Shown piece after piece: positions 43,149 to 52,495 of a stretch of DNA of 64,000 bases. The DNA comes from Acidimicrobiaceae bacterium (GTDB lineage: Bacteria; Actinomycetota; Acidimicrobiia; Acidimicrobiales; RAAP-2). Numbering within the stretch: position 1 is the first letter of the stretch; each line of letters opens with the position of its first letter. The stretch spans positions 21,424 to 85,423 of the forward strand of contig PLZW01000032.1 in the NCBI GenBank assembly GCA_003153575.1. The letters are read 5' to 3'. Both the position numbers and the translations under genes were made by a program. Under the pieces are notes generated by a model that worked only from the letters and a program-made list of their open reading frames with translations, made no database searches and was not told the origin of the DNA.

Positions 43149-45368
43149 TCAGCCCAGGGTCGCCAGTACCTCGTTGAAGGTCGTCGACGGACGCATGACG
43201 GCTTCGGCCATGGCACTGTCGGGCAGGTAGTAGCCACCGAGATCGACCGGCGAACCCTGGACGGCGAGCAGCTCCCCCACGATGGCCTCCTCGTCGGTCG
43301 ACAGACGGTCGGCCAGAGGGGTGAACGCCGCGGCCAGCCCTGCGTCGTCTGTCTGGGCGGCCAGGGCGCGGGCCCAGTAGAGAGCCAGGTAGAAGTGACT
43401 GCCCCGGTTGTCAATACCGCCGAGCTTGCGACTGGGTGAACGGTTCTCGTCGAGGAGTCTGCCGGTGGCCCGGTCGAGCGTGTCGGCCAGCACCTGGGCC
43501 CGGGCGTTCCCGGTGCGCTGGGCCAGGTGCTCGAAGCTGACGGCCAGGGCCAGGAACTCGCCCAAACTGTCCCAGCGCAGGTAGTCCTCGGCCAGAAGCT
43601 GCTGGACGTGCTTCGGGGCCGACCCACCCGCCCCGGTCTCGAACAGGCCGCCCCCGTTGATCAGCGGGACGACCGACAACATCTTGGCGCTGGTCCCCAA
43701 CTCCATGATGGGGAACAGGTCGGTGAGATAGTCGCGCAGGACGTTGCCCGTCACCGAGATGGTGTTCTGACCGCGGCGGATACGTTCGAGCGAGAGTGCG
43801 GTCGCCTCCTCGGGTGCCAGGATCTCGATGCGCAGACCCTCGGTGTCGTGCTCGGGGAGATAGGTGCGTACTTTGGCGATCACGTTGGCGTCGTGTGCCC
43901 GTCCCTCGTCGAGCCAGAAGACAGCGGGGTCACCGGTGGCACGCGCCCGGCTCACGGCCAGCCGCACCCAGTCCCGGACGGGGACGTCCTTGGTCTGGCA
44001 CATCCGGAACACGTCGCCAGCGGCGACGGGCATGTCAAAGACCACCGTGCCGGCGGCGTCGGTCACCCGGACACTCCCGTCGGTCGGGATCTCGAAAGTC
44101 TTGTCGTGGCTGCCGTACTCCTCCGCGGCCTGGGCCATGAGGCCGACGTTGGGCACCGATCCCATGGTCGCCGGGTCGAATGCCCCGTGGGTCCGGCAGT
44201 CGTCGATGACCACCTGGTACACGCCGGCGTAGCTGCTGTCGGGGATGACGGCCAAGGTGTCGGCCTCGGCCCCGTCCGGACCCCACATGTGTCCCGAGCT
44301 GCGGATCATGGCCGGCATCGACGCGTCCACGATGACGTCACTCGGCACGTGGAGGTTGGTGATCCCCCGGTCGGAGTCGACCATGGCCAGCCGGGGACCG
44401 TCGTCCAGCTCGCCCTCGAAGGAGGTCCGGATCGCCTTCCCCTCGGGCAGGCCGTCCAGCCCGTCGAGGATGGCGCCCCAACCGTCGTTGGGGCTGAGGC
44501 CGGCGGCGGCCAGCACGTCCCCGTATTCGGCGAAGGTCCTCGGGAAGAAGGCCCGGACGACATGGCCGAAGATGACGGGGTCCGAGACCTTCATCATGGT
44601 GGCCTTGAGGTGGACCGAGAACAGGACGCCCTCGGCTTTGGCCCGGGCGATCTGGCGGTCGATGAAGGTCCGTAGTTCGGCTACCTGCATCACGGTGGCG
44701 TCCACGATCTCGTCGGCCATCACCGCAACGGGGGCCCGGAGTTCCGCGGCGGCACCGTCGGCCGTGACCAGCTCGACCCGCAGCGACGAGTCCGCGGCCA
44801 TGACCGCCGAGAGTTCGTTGCCTCGGAAATCGCCGCCCTCCATGTGGGCGACATCGGTCTTCGAGTCCGGCGACCATGCGCCCATGCGGTGGGGATGGGT
44901 CTGCGCATAGTGCTTGACCGAGGCCGGGGCACGACGGTCCGAGTTGCCCTGGCGGAGGACCGGGTTGACCGCACTGCCGAGGACCTTTCGGTAGCGGGCC
45001 AGCGTGTCGAGGTCTTCGTCGGACTGCGCGTCCTCGGGAAAGTCGGGCACTTCGTAACCCTTGGCCTGCAGCTCGGCGACGGCAGCCTTCAGCTGGGGGA
45101 TGGAGGCCGAGATGTTCGGCAGTTTGATGATGTTGGCCTCGGGGGCGAGCACCTCGCGGCCGAGTTCGGCAAGGACGTCGTCGACGCGTCGGTCGGCATC
45201 CAGGTATTCGGGGAACCCGGCCAGGATCCGCCCGGCCAGCGAGATGTCACGGGACTCCACGGTGATGCCGGCCTGGGCGGCGAACGCTTGCACCACCGGG
45301 AGCAGCGAGTACGTCGCCAGCGACGGGGCCTCGTCGGTACGCGTGTAGATGATTGTCGATTCGGTCAC
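43149..45368 (-). CDS. Isocitrate dehydrogenase (NADP), monomeric type
   Basis: The 739-residue enzyme converts isocitrate to 2-oxoglutarate and CO2 with NADP reduction in the TCA cycle. The N-terminal [19 protein letters not shown], the NSDRRAP and HPHRMGAWS segments, [12 protein letters not shown] and GAGGSAPKH are diagnostic of the monomeric form, which is unrelated in length to the dimeric enzyme. GTG 45368 is preferred over GTG 45374 because GGAG ends 6 bases before it. An upstream ACGATA (TATCGT on the minus strand, 45406-45411) is a possible -10. Confidence 0.95.
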   Translation of the reverse strand: MTESTIIYTRTDEAPSLATYSLLPVVQAFAAQAGITVESRDISLAGRILAGFPEYLDADRRVDDVLAELGREVLAPEANIIKLPNISASIPQLKAAVAELQAKGYEVPDFPEDAQSDEDLDTLARYRKVLGSAVNPVLRQGNSDRRAPASVKHYAQTHPHRMGAWSPDSKTDVAHMEGGDFRGNELSAVMAADSSLRVELVTADGAAAELRAPVAVMADEIVDATVMQVAELRTFIDRQIARAKAEGVLFSVHLKATMMKVSDPVIFGHVVRAFFPRTFAEYGDVLAAAGLSPNDGWGAILDGLDGLPEGKAIRTSFEGELDDGPRLAMVDSDRGITNLHVPSDVIVDASMPAMIRSSGHMWGPDGAEADTLAVIPDSSYAGVYQVVIDDCRTHGAFDPATMGSVPNVGLMAQAAEEYGSHDKTFEIPTDGSVRVTDAAGTVVFDMPVAAGDVFRMCQTKDVPVRDWVRLAVSRARATGDPAVFWLDEGRAHDANVIAKVRTYLPEHDTEGLRIEILAPEEATALSLERIRRGQNTISVTGNVLRDYLTDLFPIMELGTSAKMLSVVPLINGGGLFETGAGGSAPKHVQQLLAEDYLRWDSLGEFLALAVSFEHLAQRTGNARAQVLADTLDRATGRLLDENRSPSRKLGGIDNRGSHFYLALYWARALAAQTDDAGLAAAFTPLADRLSTDEEAIVGELLAVQGSPVDLGGYYLPDSAMAEAVMRPSTTFNEVLATLG

Positions 45369-45448
45369 GCACACTCCGTAGGCGGTCGGCGGTCAGGTCG
45401 CACCAACGATAGACGGCCCGCATCGGGCGCCCGAGAGGCGGCCCGCGC

Positions 45449-45766
45449 TCAGTCCGTGCAGCCCCGGTGGACGACCCCGTTGTCGATGTCGGCGTCGTTG
45501 TACTCGTCCGGGATCCGGGCGCGACCGGCGTCGTTGTCCCGGAAGGGCGGTGCCGTCGTCGTCGGTGCGATTGCGGTGGGCGTCACCGCCGTCAGCCGGC
45601 CCGGGCCCAGAGTCGTACACGTCGTCGTCGTGGTCACGGTGCCCCGGTGGGTCGGGACGGCAGTGGCGAGGACGGCCACGACCAGCAGGACGACGACCAC
45701 GGCGGCGGCGACCAGCCCGGCGGTCCTGACACCGCGTCGTCCGGGACGATCCTCCATGGTGTCCAT
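45449..45766 (-). CDS. Small single-pass membrane protein of unknown function
   Basis: The 105-residue protein has a short basic N-terminus, one strong hydrophobic helix (about residues 17-36) and a Thr/Pro-rich extracytoplasmic tail ending in a DNGVVHRGCTD motif with a single cysteine. No family is recognised. It lies between the SpoU methylase and the IDH gene on the minus strand. A GGAGGAT stretch precedes the ATG. Coding potential is supported by third-position GC. Confidence 0.6.
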   Translation of the reverse strand: MDTMEDRPGRRGVRTAGLVAAAVVVVLLVVAVLATAVPTHRGTVTTTTTCTTLGPGRLTAVTPTAIAPTTTAPPFRDNDAGRARIPDEYNDADIDNGVVHRGCTD

Positions 45767-45865
45767 CCTCCGATCCTCCGAGACCCTCGATCACACATCC
45801 GGGACCCCGGACACCCTACGGCCGACGGATCGGCCGTCCCCACCGGCCCTCCCAGCCGGCTGTCC

Positions 45866-46756
45866 TTATCGACCCGACAGCCGGTCGAAGGCCACGGCGG
45901 CGGCCGTCGCCACGTTCAAGGAGTCGACGCCGGGCGCCATGGGGATCGACATCACCATGTCAGCGCCGTCCAGCGCCCCCGTCGACAGTCCCGGTCCTTC
46001 GGCACCCAACATCAGAGCCACCCGGTGCGGTGCCGAGCCGGAACTCCGTACCCCGAGGTCCTCGAACGTTACCTCCCTTGCTGGACCGCCCGGGTGCGGG
46101 ACGAGAGCGCACACCACGAAACCGGCGGCGCGGACCCGGCCGAGCCCGGCCGGCCACGGTTCCAGTCGGGCGAACGGGACGTGGAGGGTGTGGCCCACCG
46201 AGACACGGATCGCCCGTCGGTAGAGCGGGTCGCCGCAAGTCGGGTCGAGGAGCACACCCGCTACGCCGAACGCGGCGGCATTGCGGAAGAGTGCACCGAC
46301 GTTTTCGGGGTCGTTGAGGCCCTCGAGGATCGCCACCAGCGTCGGCTGCCCTCTGGAGCCGACCCGGAGCGCGGCCTCGGCCAGCACCTCGTCGGGTTGG
46401 GCGTGGCGCGGCCGGTCGGCGGTCGCCACCACCCCGCGATGGAGCCGGAAGCCGACGAGGTCGGCCATCTGGTCCCGGGGTGCCACATACACGGTCGCCC
46501 CCCGGGCCCGGACGGCGGCCACCAGGTCGGCGGCCAGCGTCACCTGATGATCGTCGACCAGGAGCGACCGCACCGGGTGCACCGAGTCGAGCAGCTGGCG
46601 GACAGCCACCCTGCCCTCCACCACGATGATGGACAGCTCCGCTTCGAGGAGGCGGCGGGCCGCCGGGTCGTTGAGGCCGCGGTACTCGAGGAGACGGGGA
46701 TCCTCCAGGTCGTCGACCACGATCAGTGGGCCCGGGGTGTCGTCCGGGACGCTCAT
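45866..46756 (-). CDS. SpoU/TrmH family RNA methyltransferase
   Basis: The 296-residue protein has an N-terminal substrate-binding domain (about 20-110) and the SPOUT knot with motif 1 LEGLNDPENVGALFRNAAAFG (shown as its core NDPENVGALFRNA), motif 2 near LMLGAEGPGLS and motif 3 IPMAPGVDSLNVATAAAV. It methylates ribose 2'-OH in rRNA or tRNA; the target position is not deducible. Its ATG overlaps the stop of the preceding methyltransferase (ATGA). It ends the five-gene operon that begins with an ArsR regulator. Confidence 0.92.
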   Translation of the reverse strand: MSVPDDTPGPLIVVDDLEDPRLLEYRGLNDPAARRLLEAELSIIVVEGRVAVRQLLDSVHPVRSLLVDDHQVTLAADLVAAVRARGATVYVAPRDQMADLVGFRLHRGVVATADRPRHAQPDEVLAEAALRVGSRGQPTLVAILEGLNDPENVGALFRNAAAFGVAGVLLDPTCGDPLYRRAIRVSVGHTLHVPFARLEPWPAGLGRVRAAGFVVCALVPHPGGPAREVTFEDLGVRSSGSAPHRVALMLGAEGPGLSTGALDGADMVMSIPMAPGVDSLNVATAAAVAFDRLSGR

Positions 46757-47595
46757 CGCTTCCGGCCCAGCGGCAGTCGTGCGATCGTATGGGTCAGGGC
46801 TGCGAGGGAACGGAAGGGGTCCCGACGACCGGCTTCCTCCTCGGCCGCGACCAGGTCCGGGAAGTCCCTGCCGGGAGGCCGCTGACCCACGTGGTCGGAG
46901 AAGAGACGCACTCCATACCAGGCCACGAGAGTCGCCCCTGCGGCGGCCAGCGCAGCCTGGACCTCGTCGGGCTCATCGGCGCGGACGGACGTGATGCCGA
47001 GGCGGTTGTCGTAGTGGCGTGCATCGAAGGCGTCCAGAGCCGCGGCCCAGTCGCCGGTCATCCCGGCCCGCATGGCGATGCCAGCCCGGTTCCTCGTCAG
47101 GATCGAGATGAGGCCTCCCGGGCGACACGCATCGACCAGCGCATGTGCCGCGCCGGCCAGTGAGGGAAGGTACATGGCGACGCCGTGGCAGCAGACCAGG
47201 TCGTACCGCTGAGCATGTCCGTCCTCGAGGGCCAACAGGTCGCCGGCCACGAAGCTCAGCCGGCGGCGCACGTCCTCCTGCTCGCCAGACGCAGCGATGT
47301 GCGCCGCCTCGAGGAGCGTCTCGGACAGATCGACGCCGACGACCCGGTGCCCGAGGCGGGCCAGCTCGATGGCTTGCGTCCCCTGCCCGCAGCCGGCATC
47401 GAGCACCAGGAGCGGCTCGGGTCCAGCGGGCAGGTGGGCGACGAGTTGGCGACGGACGAGCTCCTGGCGCACCCGGTCGCGGACGAGGCCGAGGCCGGCC
47501 AACCAGGCGTCGACACCCGGGTCGAACCTGTCCGGCGCGGGGGAGGCCTCCGTCACCGCCACGACCGTAGTGCCCTGCCGTTCCCCCGTCCTCAC
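46753..47595 (-). CDS. Class I SAM-dependent methyltransferase
   Basis: The 280-residue protein has motif I LVLDAGCGQGTQAIELA (near residue 55), motif II VVGVDLSETLL and a C-terminal half with RLGITSVRADEPDEV. CmoM-like tRNA methyltransferases share this C-terminal layout, so a tRNA modification role is possible but not certain. GTG 47595 starts one base after the stop of the upstream AHSA1 gene; an in-frame GTG at 47556 is an alternative. It overlaps the SpoU gene. Confidence 0.87.
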   Translation of the reverse strand: MRTGERQGTTVVAVTEASPAPDRFDPGVDAWLAGLGLVRDRVRQELVRRQLVAHLPAGPEPLLVLDAGCGQGTQAIELARLGHRVVGVDLSETLLEAAHIAASGEQEDVRRRLSFVAGDLLALEDGHAQRYDLVCCHGVAMYLPSLAGAAHALVDACRPGGLISILTRNRAGIAMRAGMTGDWAAALDAFDARHYDNRLGITSVRADEPDEVQAALAAAGATLVAWYGVRLFSDHVGQRPPGRDFPDLVAAEEEAGRRDPFRSLAALTHTIARLPLGRKR

Positions 47596-47596
47596 G

Positions 47597-48073
47597 TCAC
47601 AGTGTCGGCACCTCGATCGTCCGTCCCTCGAGGTTGGGATTCCCGACGCCCGTCGTGATCAGGCTGAACAGGCTGATCTGGACATACTGCGTCCATGCAG
47701 GTGCGCAGGCGTCGAAGCACTCGACTCCAGGAGCCAGACCCTCGTGGGTGAACGCGAGCTGTGTCCTCCCGTCCTTCTCGGAGATGTCGAAGATGACACG
47801 CGTGCCCACCCACTCACGTTCGTCCTCGAGAAATGTCATGCAGGCGTCCGTCACGAGCCACACGACCCGTTGGTCATGGACCACCTCGACCAGCCGCTGC
47901 GTGGTGCGGTGGATGCCTTCGACTTCGAACAGGAACTCGTCATCGAGCTGCTCGGTCGGGCCCACGATGCCTGTTGACCACCAGCCCCGCACATTCACGA
48001 CCGCGTCGAACACCTCGCTGGGCGATTGGTCCACCACGATTGTGGTGGTGAAATCTCTACGTTCTCTCGACAT
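47597..48073 (-). CDS. SRPBCC/AHSA1 domain protein
   Basis: The 158-residue protein has the START-like fold of AHSA1: an N-terminal strand TTTIVVDQSPSEVFDAVVN, a glycine-rich WWSTGIVG loop and a C-terminal helix HEGLAPG...ISLFSLITTG. Such proteins bind hydrophobic ligands or act as co-chaperones; many accompany ArsR regulators. ATG 48073 has a GAGGAG site. It is the third gene of the ArsR operon, 9 bases after the second AHSA1 gene's end. The ligand is unknown. Confidence 0.82.
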   Translation of the reverse strand: MSRERRDFTTTIVVDQSPSEVFDAVVNVRGWWSTGIVGPTEQLDDEFLFEVEGIHRTTQRLVEVVHDQRVVWLVTDACMTFLEDEREWVGTRVIFDISEKDGRTQLAFTHEGLAPGVECFDACAPAWTQYVQISLFSLITTGVGNPNLEGRTIEVPTL

Positions 48074-48082
48074 GCCCGCTCC

Positions 48083-48535
48083 TCAGTTGTGTGAGCTGCT
48101 CGGGGATGCCATCTCCTCGTCGGGACCGGCATCACCTCCGGAAACGGCGATGGACAGTCGGTCGAGGTAGTGGCCCCAACCTGAGGTGTGGTCGCTCACG
48201 GCGTCGTCTGGCAGTCCCCGGTGCACCAGGCGGACCGTCGTCTTGTCGCCGTCGGGGAGCAGAGTGATCTCCACTTCCGTCGATCCGGCCGGGATCGGAT
48301 GGTCGGGCTCGTCCCACCCGAACGTGAAGACCACCTTGGTGTCGGGGACGACCTCCACGAACTTCCCGACCCCAGGGTGCTTCCCCTGGACCAGGACGCG
48401 GTAGTCGCCGCCGGCCCTTGGATCGAGGTCGGCCTCGCTGCCCATCCACTGCACGTGGTGGGCCGGGTCGGTCAAGAAGGGGAAGATGGTGGCCGGGCTG
48501 GCCTCCATCACCACCTCGCGGATTAGTTCAGCCAT
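48083..48535 (-). CDS. SRPBCC/AHSA1 domain protein
   Basis: The 150-residue protein is a second AHSA1-type domain (EVVMEASPATIFPFLTD, WMGSEADLDPRAGGDYRV, VRLVHRGLPDDAVSDH). It directly follows the ArsR gene, with ATG 48535 inside the ArsR stop region (8-base overlap). ArsR-AHSA1 pairs are common in actinobacteria. A short acidic/Ser-rich C-terminal tail follows the domain. Function beyond ligand binding is not deducible. Confidence 0.85.
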   Translation of the reverse strand: MAELIREVVMEASPATIFPFLTDPAHHVQWMGSEADLDPRAGGDYRVLVQGKHPGVGKFVEVVPDTKVVFTFGWDEPDHPIPAGSTEVEITLLPDGDKTTVRLVHRGLPDDAVSDHTSGWGHYLDRLSIAVSGGDAGPDEEMASPSSSHN

Positions 48536-48851
48536 GACTGGTTCCTTTCTCGCGTTCGGCCGATTCGGCCAGGTCCTGCAGGTTTTGCAGACTTGTGTTC
48601 CAGTACTCGTCCAGGAACCGCCGGAGCCGCTCCATCTGGACGTGATTGGCCCGGTAGAGGCGGCGTGTGCCGTCCCGCCGTTCGATCACCAGTTCCGCCT
48701 CACGGAGGACACTGAGATGTTGGGAGACGGCCGACCGGGTGACATCGTCGAATCGGGCGGCGATCTCCGCCGCAGGCAGTTCGCTGGTCCACACCAGACG
48801 GAGGATCTCCCTGCGTCTGGGTTCGGCGAGCGCCTTGAATGCCGTGTCCAT
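48528..48851 (-). CDS. ArsR family transcriptional regulator
   Basis: The 107-residue winged-helix protein has the DNA-reading helix region DVTRSAVSQHLSVLREAEL and wing VIERRDGTRRLYR. It lacks the cysteine metal-binding box of classical ArsR, so it is of the type without an obvious metal ligand, as in the ArsR-AHSA1 pairs. ATG 48851 is chosen over GTG 48857 because a -10 box lies 8 bases before it and the GTG falls within the likely promoter region. It opens the operon and faces a 30-bp palindrome at its own promoter. Confidence 0.92.
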   Translation of the reverse strand: MDTAFKALAEPRRREILRLVWTSELPAAEIAARFDDVTRSAVSQHLSVLREAELVIERRDGTRRLYRANHVQMERLRRFLDEYWNTSLQNLQDLAESAEREKGTSHG

Positions 48852-48854
48852 GAC

Positions 48855-48888
48855 CACTTACGTTAGTGTCTACTAACGTAAGTGTCAA
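48855..48888 (-). promoter_or_regulatory. Promoter and autoregulatory palindrome of the ArsR operon
   Basis: A perfect inverted repeat with 13-bp arms and a 4-base spacer (48855-48867 and 48872-48884) lies on a near-consensus promoter: minus strand TTGACA (48883-48888), a 17-base spacer and TAACGT (48860-48865). A bound dimer would cover the -10 and most of the spacer, so repression by blocking polymerase is expected. The -10 ends 8 bases before ATG 48851. Confidence 0.7.
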
Positions 48889-49040
48889 CTAACACAACGA
48901 CGGAGTCGAGGCGGCTCGGGGTCCACGGCCGGGTCTGGAGCCGATTGAACCAGGTGAGGTCCCTTCGTTGACACCCCGGGCTTGCGCGCCGCATCGGGCC
49001 CGATCAGGGCCCGCGGCACGGGAGTCCCGCCGATGTTGTC

Positions 49041-50534
49041 CTACCCCAACCGCGTCAGCACGTTCCGTGTGATCTGTTCGATCTGCGGGTCTCGGCCGGC
49101 CAGACCGTGGGCCCAGTCGGTCGACCCCGACGTCATCACCGTTGCCCCTGCGTCGTTCGTGTACACACCCAGCACCGCGTGGCCGTGACGGATGCGTTCC
49201 ATCGCGTCGGGATCACGGGTCCCGAAGACGCGAGCCGCGATGTACTCCAACTCGCTCGGCTCTCCCGGCTTGGGTGGACGAGGTGCGGTCTCACGCGTGA
49301 AGTGCTGCGTCGGACACGTGCCCAGTATCTCGAAGGTCGACGGCGTACCGTCCTCGCCGGTCGGGTGTGGCAGCCCGTCACGGTACGTGAACACACACCC
49401 GTCACACTCGTAGCCGACGACGGTCGCACCGGCACCGAGCACGTCGCCGTAGCCAACACCGGTGCCGTCGAAGATCCAGTGACCGGCACGGTGCACGGTG
49501 TAGCCACCGAGTCCGGAGGTCACATTGCGGCCGATGCGGTGATATCCGCCGCGGGTGAACGAGACACCGGTCATGAGGTTCTCGGGTCGACCGATGATCA
49601 CGTCGGACCAGAAGGTCGTCACCTCCGGCTCGCGGTCGGTCCCCATCAGCGGATCGTCCTTGAAAAATCCTTTGTACCCCACCATGACATCGTGATCGTC
49701 GCCCTCGATGCGTACCTGCCACAACGACGTATTGCCCGAGAGGAACGCTGCGTTGCCGCCGCGCCCGACGAATGCCTCGACCGTGTCGCGCATGCCTGCC
49801 GACCAGTACTCGTCATGGCCGACCGACAGATACAGACTGGCGCCGTCCAGTACCTCGGCGTGCTCTTCGAGATCGGCATTGGTGCACACGGCGATCTCGA
49901 ATCCCTCACCTTCGGCCCACGCGATGAACGGCAGCTCCCAGTCAGGCCAACCCGCCGACCCGGCGTAGCCCGACAGATGGTTCAGCTGGATGTATCCGAC
50001 GTGTGCGGCGTTCTGCGGATCGGGCGCGCCCGTTCCTGTTACCCGGCGTCCCTTGCCCGGCGGCTTGTGGAGGTAGCCCGCCGACATGGGCCGCTGCATG
50101 GCGACCTGGGTTCCACCGGTGTACAGATTCGGTCCGCCAAAGTCGTTGTACGCGTGCCAGGTATTGGTCGCCAGCGCGATCACGATCCGCGCACCGGAAG
50201 TCGGACGAATGACGAAGAAGGCGTAGTCGCGCCGCACCTTCTCGCCAACGTCGATCTCCATCACGACCTCGTAGTAGCCAGACCGCCACGTCGGGTCGAT
50301 GTCCATCGTCAGGGCCACGGGCCAGCCGCAGCCCTGCGACGCGGCGTCGCGCGGCGTCTCGTGCTCGTCGGTCACGATCGAGTCAGACCGGAATACGACC
50401 TCGCGAAGCGCACCGACGCGGGCGACCTCGACGCGGACCGGCCGTCCAGCGGAAGACGACATGTGTAGACCGACCTGTTCGCCCGGGCTCACCGACTGCG
50501 GCCAGCAGTACCCCGTCACTACCTCGCGTCCCAT
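49041..50534 (-). CDS. N,N-dimethylformamidase large subunit-like protein
   Basis: The 497-residue protein resembles the DMFase beta (large) subunit family: an N-terminal beta domain, an ATNTWHAYNDFGGPNLY segment, the ELPFIAWAEGEGFE block and the conserved SVGHDEYWSAGMRD motif. Characterised members use a mononuclear iron to hydrolyse dimethylformamide, but most homologues have no known substrate and no small subunit is seen next to this gene. ATG 50534 follows a TAGAGT -10 box by 6 bases. The start is firm, the enzymatic role tentative. Confidence 0.8.
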   Translation of the reverse strand: MGREVVTGYCWPQSVSPGEQVGLHMSSSAGRPVRVEVARVGALREVVFRSDSIVTDEHETPRDAASQGCGWPVALTMDIDPTWRSGYYEVVMEIDVGEKVRRDYAFFVIRPTSGARIVIALATNTWHAYNDFGGPNLYTGGTQVAMQRPMSAGYLHKPPGKGRRVTGTGAPDPQNAAHVGYIQLNHLSGYAGSAGWPDWELPFIAWAEGEGFEIAVCTNADLEEHAEVLDGASLYLSVGHDEYWSAGMRDTVEAFVGRGGNAAFLSGNTSLWQVRIEGDDHDVMVGYKGFFKDDPLMGTDREPEVTTFWSDVIIGRPENLMTGVSFTRGGYHRIGRNVTSGLGGYTVHRAGHWIFDGTGVGYGDVLGAGATVVGYECDGCVFTYRDGLPHPTGEDGTPSTFEILGTCPTQHFTRETAPRPPKPGEPSELEYIAARVFGTRDPDAMERIRHGHAVLGVYTNDAGATVMTSGSTDWAHGLAGRDPQIEQITRNVLTRLG

Positions 50535-50540
50535 CGCCCG

Positions 50541-50546
50541 ACTCTA
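50541..50546 (-). promoter_or_regulatory. -10 box (TAGAGT) of the dimethylformamidase-like gene
   Basis: TAGAGT on the minus strand ends 6 bases before ATG 50534, predicting a leaderless mRNA. Confidence 0.5.
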
Positions 50547-51127
50547 ACTTGGCAGGTCGAATGCCTGCGCCCGACAGGGCGCCGTGTGGTGCCATCGTCA
50601 CCTCGCTGCCTCGTGCCGATCCTGCAGAGCCTCGTAGGACCTGGCGCCGACGCGTGTCCCCGTCAGTGGGGGGCGTCCGTGGCGATGGGGGTAACGGCCT
50701 GCGACCGGCCGAAGCCCGACTCGTTCAGTGAGGTCCCCGCCCCTAGCCCACTAGGTGGTGATGTCCCAGCAGGGCTGCGTCATGGTCACCGACACACCCG
50801 AGATCGAGGCCACGCGGCAGCGGCTCTGCATCCAGTTGGACGATCCGCTGGGTTGGACGAACTGGAGGTTCGACGGGTCGGCGTCCCGAGGTGTTCGCCA
50901 GCCCCGGCGCGAATCGGAATGAGGACAAGTTCAACTGTGCGCCGGTGACGATTCAACGACATTTTTGGACCCCGACCGACCAACGTGCCCTCCGATGCGA
51001 ACTCACGGACTCACAGGTGGGATTCAGGTAGTTGCGGCTCCAGCCACAGATGCTACTGCCACGATGACCCTCGCCTCATCGGATACAAGGACCGTCAATC
51101 ACCCTTGACGATCCAGCGAAGGGCGGT
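50547..51127. other. Intergenic stretch of about 580 bases without a convincing gene
   Basis: Apart from a weak 53-residue frame listed separately, I see no recognisable coding sequence, hairpin or repeat here. It must hold the promoter of the exporter operon. A TTGACG at 51105-51110 has no matching -10 at proper spacing. Confidence 0.6.
50761..50922 (+). pseudogene. Possible small gene or gene remnant
   Basis: An ATG-initiated frame of 53 residues contains EIEATRQRLCIQLDDP and GWTNWRFDG, sequence that looks protein-like rather than random. It has no clear ribosome site and no recognised family. It may be the remnant of a larger gene. Confidence 0.25.
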
Positions 51128-52495
51128 GTGAACCGCTACGACCAAAGGACTGGCCACGAAATCATGACTTCAGATCGAAGGACCGGTTCACGCCGGAAGC
51201 GCATGCTCATCGGTGGCACCGTAATCGTGCTCGTCGGGGCCGGCACAGGGACTTGGCTCGCAACCAAGAGTTCCGCTGCTGCGACACCCGCGATCACGAC
51301 CAGTACGACGACCCACACGGTAGCCACCGGCACGATCACCCAGACTGTGGCCGCAACGGGAACGATTGAGCCGGCCAATCAGGCCAATCTCAACTTCACC
51401 GTCTCCGGCGTGGTCTCGGCGGTGAACGTGACCGCCGGCCAGACGGTATCGGCGGGACAGGCCCTGGCCACCGTCGATCCGACAACACTCAATGCCGCTT
51501 TGGCTCAAGCCCAGGCCGCCCTGGCCAACGACCAGGCCCAGTTGGCCACAGATGAGGCCGCGAGTGCCTCGGCCACACAGATCGCCCTGGACAATGCCAA
51601 CATCGCGTCAGCTCAGACGCAGGTGACCACGGCGCAGACCAACGCGACTAACGCGACGTTGACGTCGACGATCTCTGGCACCGTGGCCTCGGTAGACCTC
51701 ACCGTGGGCCAGCAAGTGACGGGCTCGAGTTCATCTTCAAGTGCGGGATCAGGGTCGTCTGCCAGCAGCGGATCCGGCTCCTCCGGTGGCGCAACGGGTG
51801 GCACCACGGGAGCCGGATCACTCGGCGGAGCCTCCTCCGGCGGTGGGTCTTCCTCTGTGGCCGCGTCATCGTCGTCGACGTCGAGCTCCTCGACCACTCA
51901 ATTCGTGGTGGTCTCCACCGGCTCGTACATCGTGAACACCTCGGTGACAAGCGCTTCGGTCTCCCAGGTCCAGGTCGGCAATCAGGCGACGATCACGCTG
52001 TCCGGCTCGACCACTCCAATCTACGGGACGGTCGGGTCGGTCGGTCTGTTGGCAACGACAACGTCGGGTGTGTCTTCATTTCCCGTCGTAGTCGGCGTCA
52101 CCGGAACCCCGACGGGCCTCTACGGCGGGACGAGTGCCACCGTCTCGATCGTCGTAAAGCAACTCCAGAACGTCGTCGTCGTTCCGACCACAGCAATCAG
52201 CTACGCCTCGGGGGCTGCAACCGTGTCGCTCGACACGAACGGGACCAAGACCACACAACCGGTGACCGTCGGTGTGGCCGGGGGCGGAAACACCCAGATC
52301 GTGAGCGGCCTCTCGGCGGGGCAAAAGATCTATGTGACCACCATCTCCTTCCACGGCACCCTGGGCGCCGGTCGTAGTGGTGCAGCTGGTGGCGGGTTCG
52401 GTGGGGGTACCGGTGGCGGATTCGGAGGTGGCGGTGGATTCGGCGGCGGAGGCGGATTCGGCGGCAGTGCCGGTGGCGGGGGCATCGGAGGATGA
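51128..52495 (+). CDS. MacA/YknX-like efflux adaptor protein with glycine-rich tail
   Basis: The 455-residue membrane-fusion protein has an N-terminal membrane anchor (about residues 22-42), a lipoyl half-motif GTIEPANQANLNFTVSG, a helical hairpin rich in Ala/Gln, the second lipoyl half, a Ser/Gly-rich insert of about 60 residues (about 195-260), a beta-barrel, and a C-tail of GGFGGG repeats. It would link the MacB-like transporter to an extracytoplasmic substrate path. In a single-membrane actinobacterium it cannot reach an outer membrane; the Bacillus YknXYZ system is the closest role model. GTG 51128 follows AAGGG. Confidence 0.85.
   Translation: MNRYDQRTGHEIMTSDRRTGSRRKRMLIGGTVIVLVGAGTGTWLATKSSAAATPAITTSTTTHTVATGTITQTVAATGTIEPANQANLNFTVSGVVSAVNVTAGQTVSAGQALATVDPTTLNAALAQAQAALANDQAQLATDEAASASATQIALDNANIASAQTQVTTAQTNATNATLTSTISGTVASVDLTVGQQVTGSSSSSSAGSGSSASSGSGSSGGATGGTTGAGSLGGASSGGGSSSVAASSSSTSSSSTTQFVVVSTGSYIVNTSVTSASVSQVQVGNQATITLSGSTTPIYGTVGSVGLLATTTSGVSSFPVVVGVTGTPTGLYGGTSATVSIVVKQLQNVVVVPTTAISYASGAATVSLDTNGTKTTQPVTVGVAGGGNTQIVSGLSAGQKIYVTTISFHGTLGAGRSGAAGGGFGGGTGGGFGGGGGFGGGGGFGGSAGGGGIGG

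Noticed and set aside
52380..52495. Frameshift creating the glycine-rich end of the first adaptor
   Set aside because: The tail is in frame, overlaps the next start as expected for coupling, and a similar tail ends the second adaptor.
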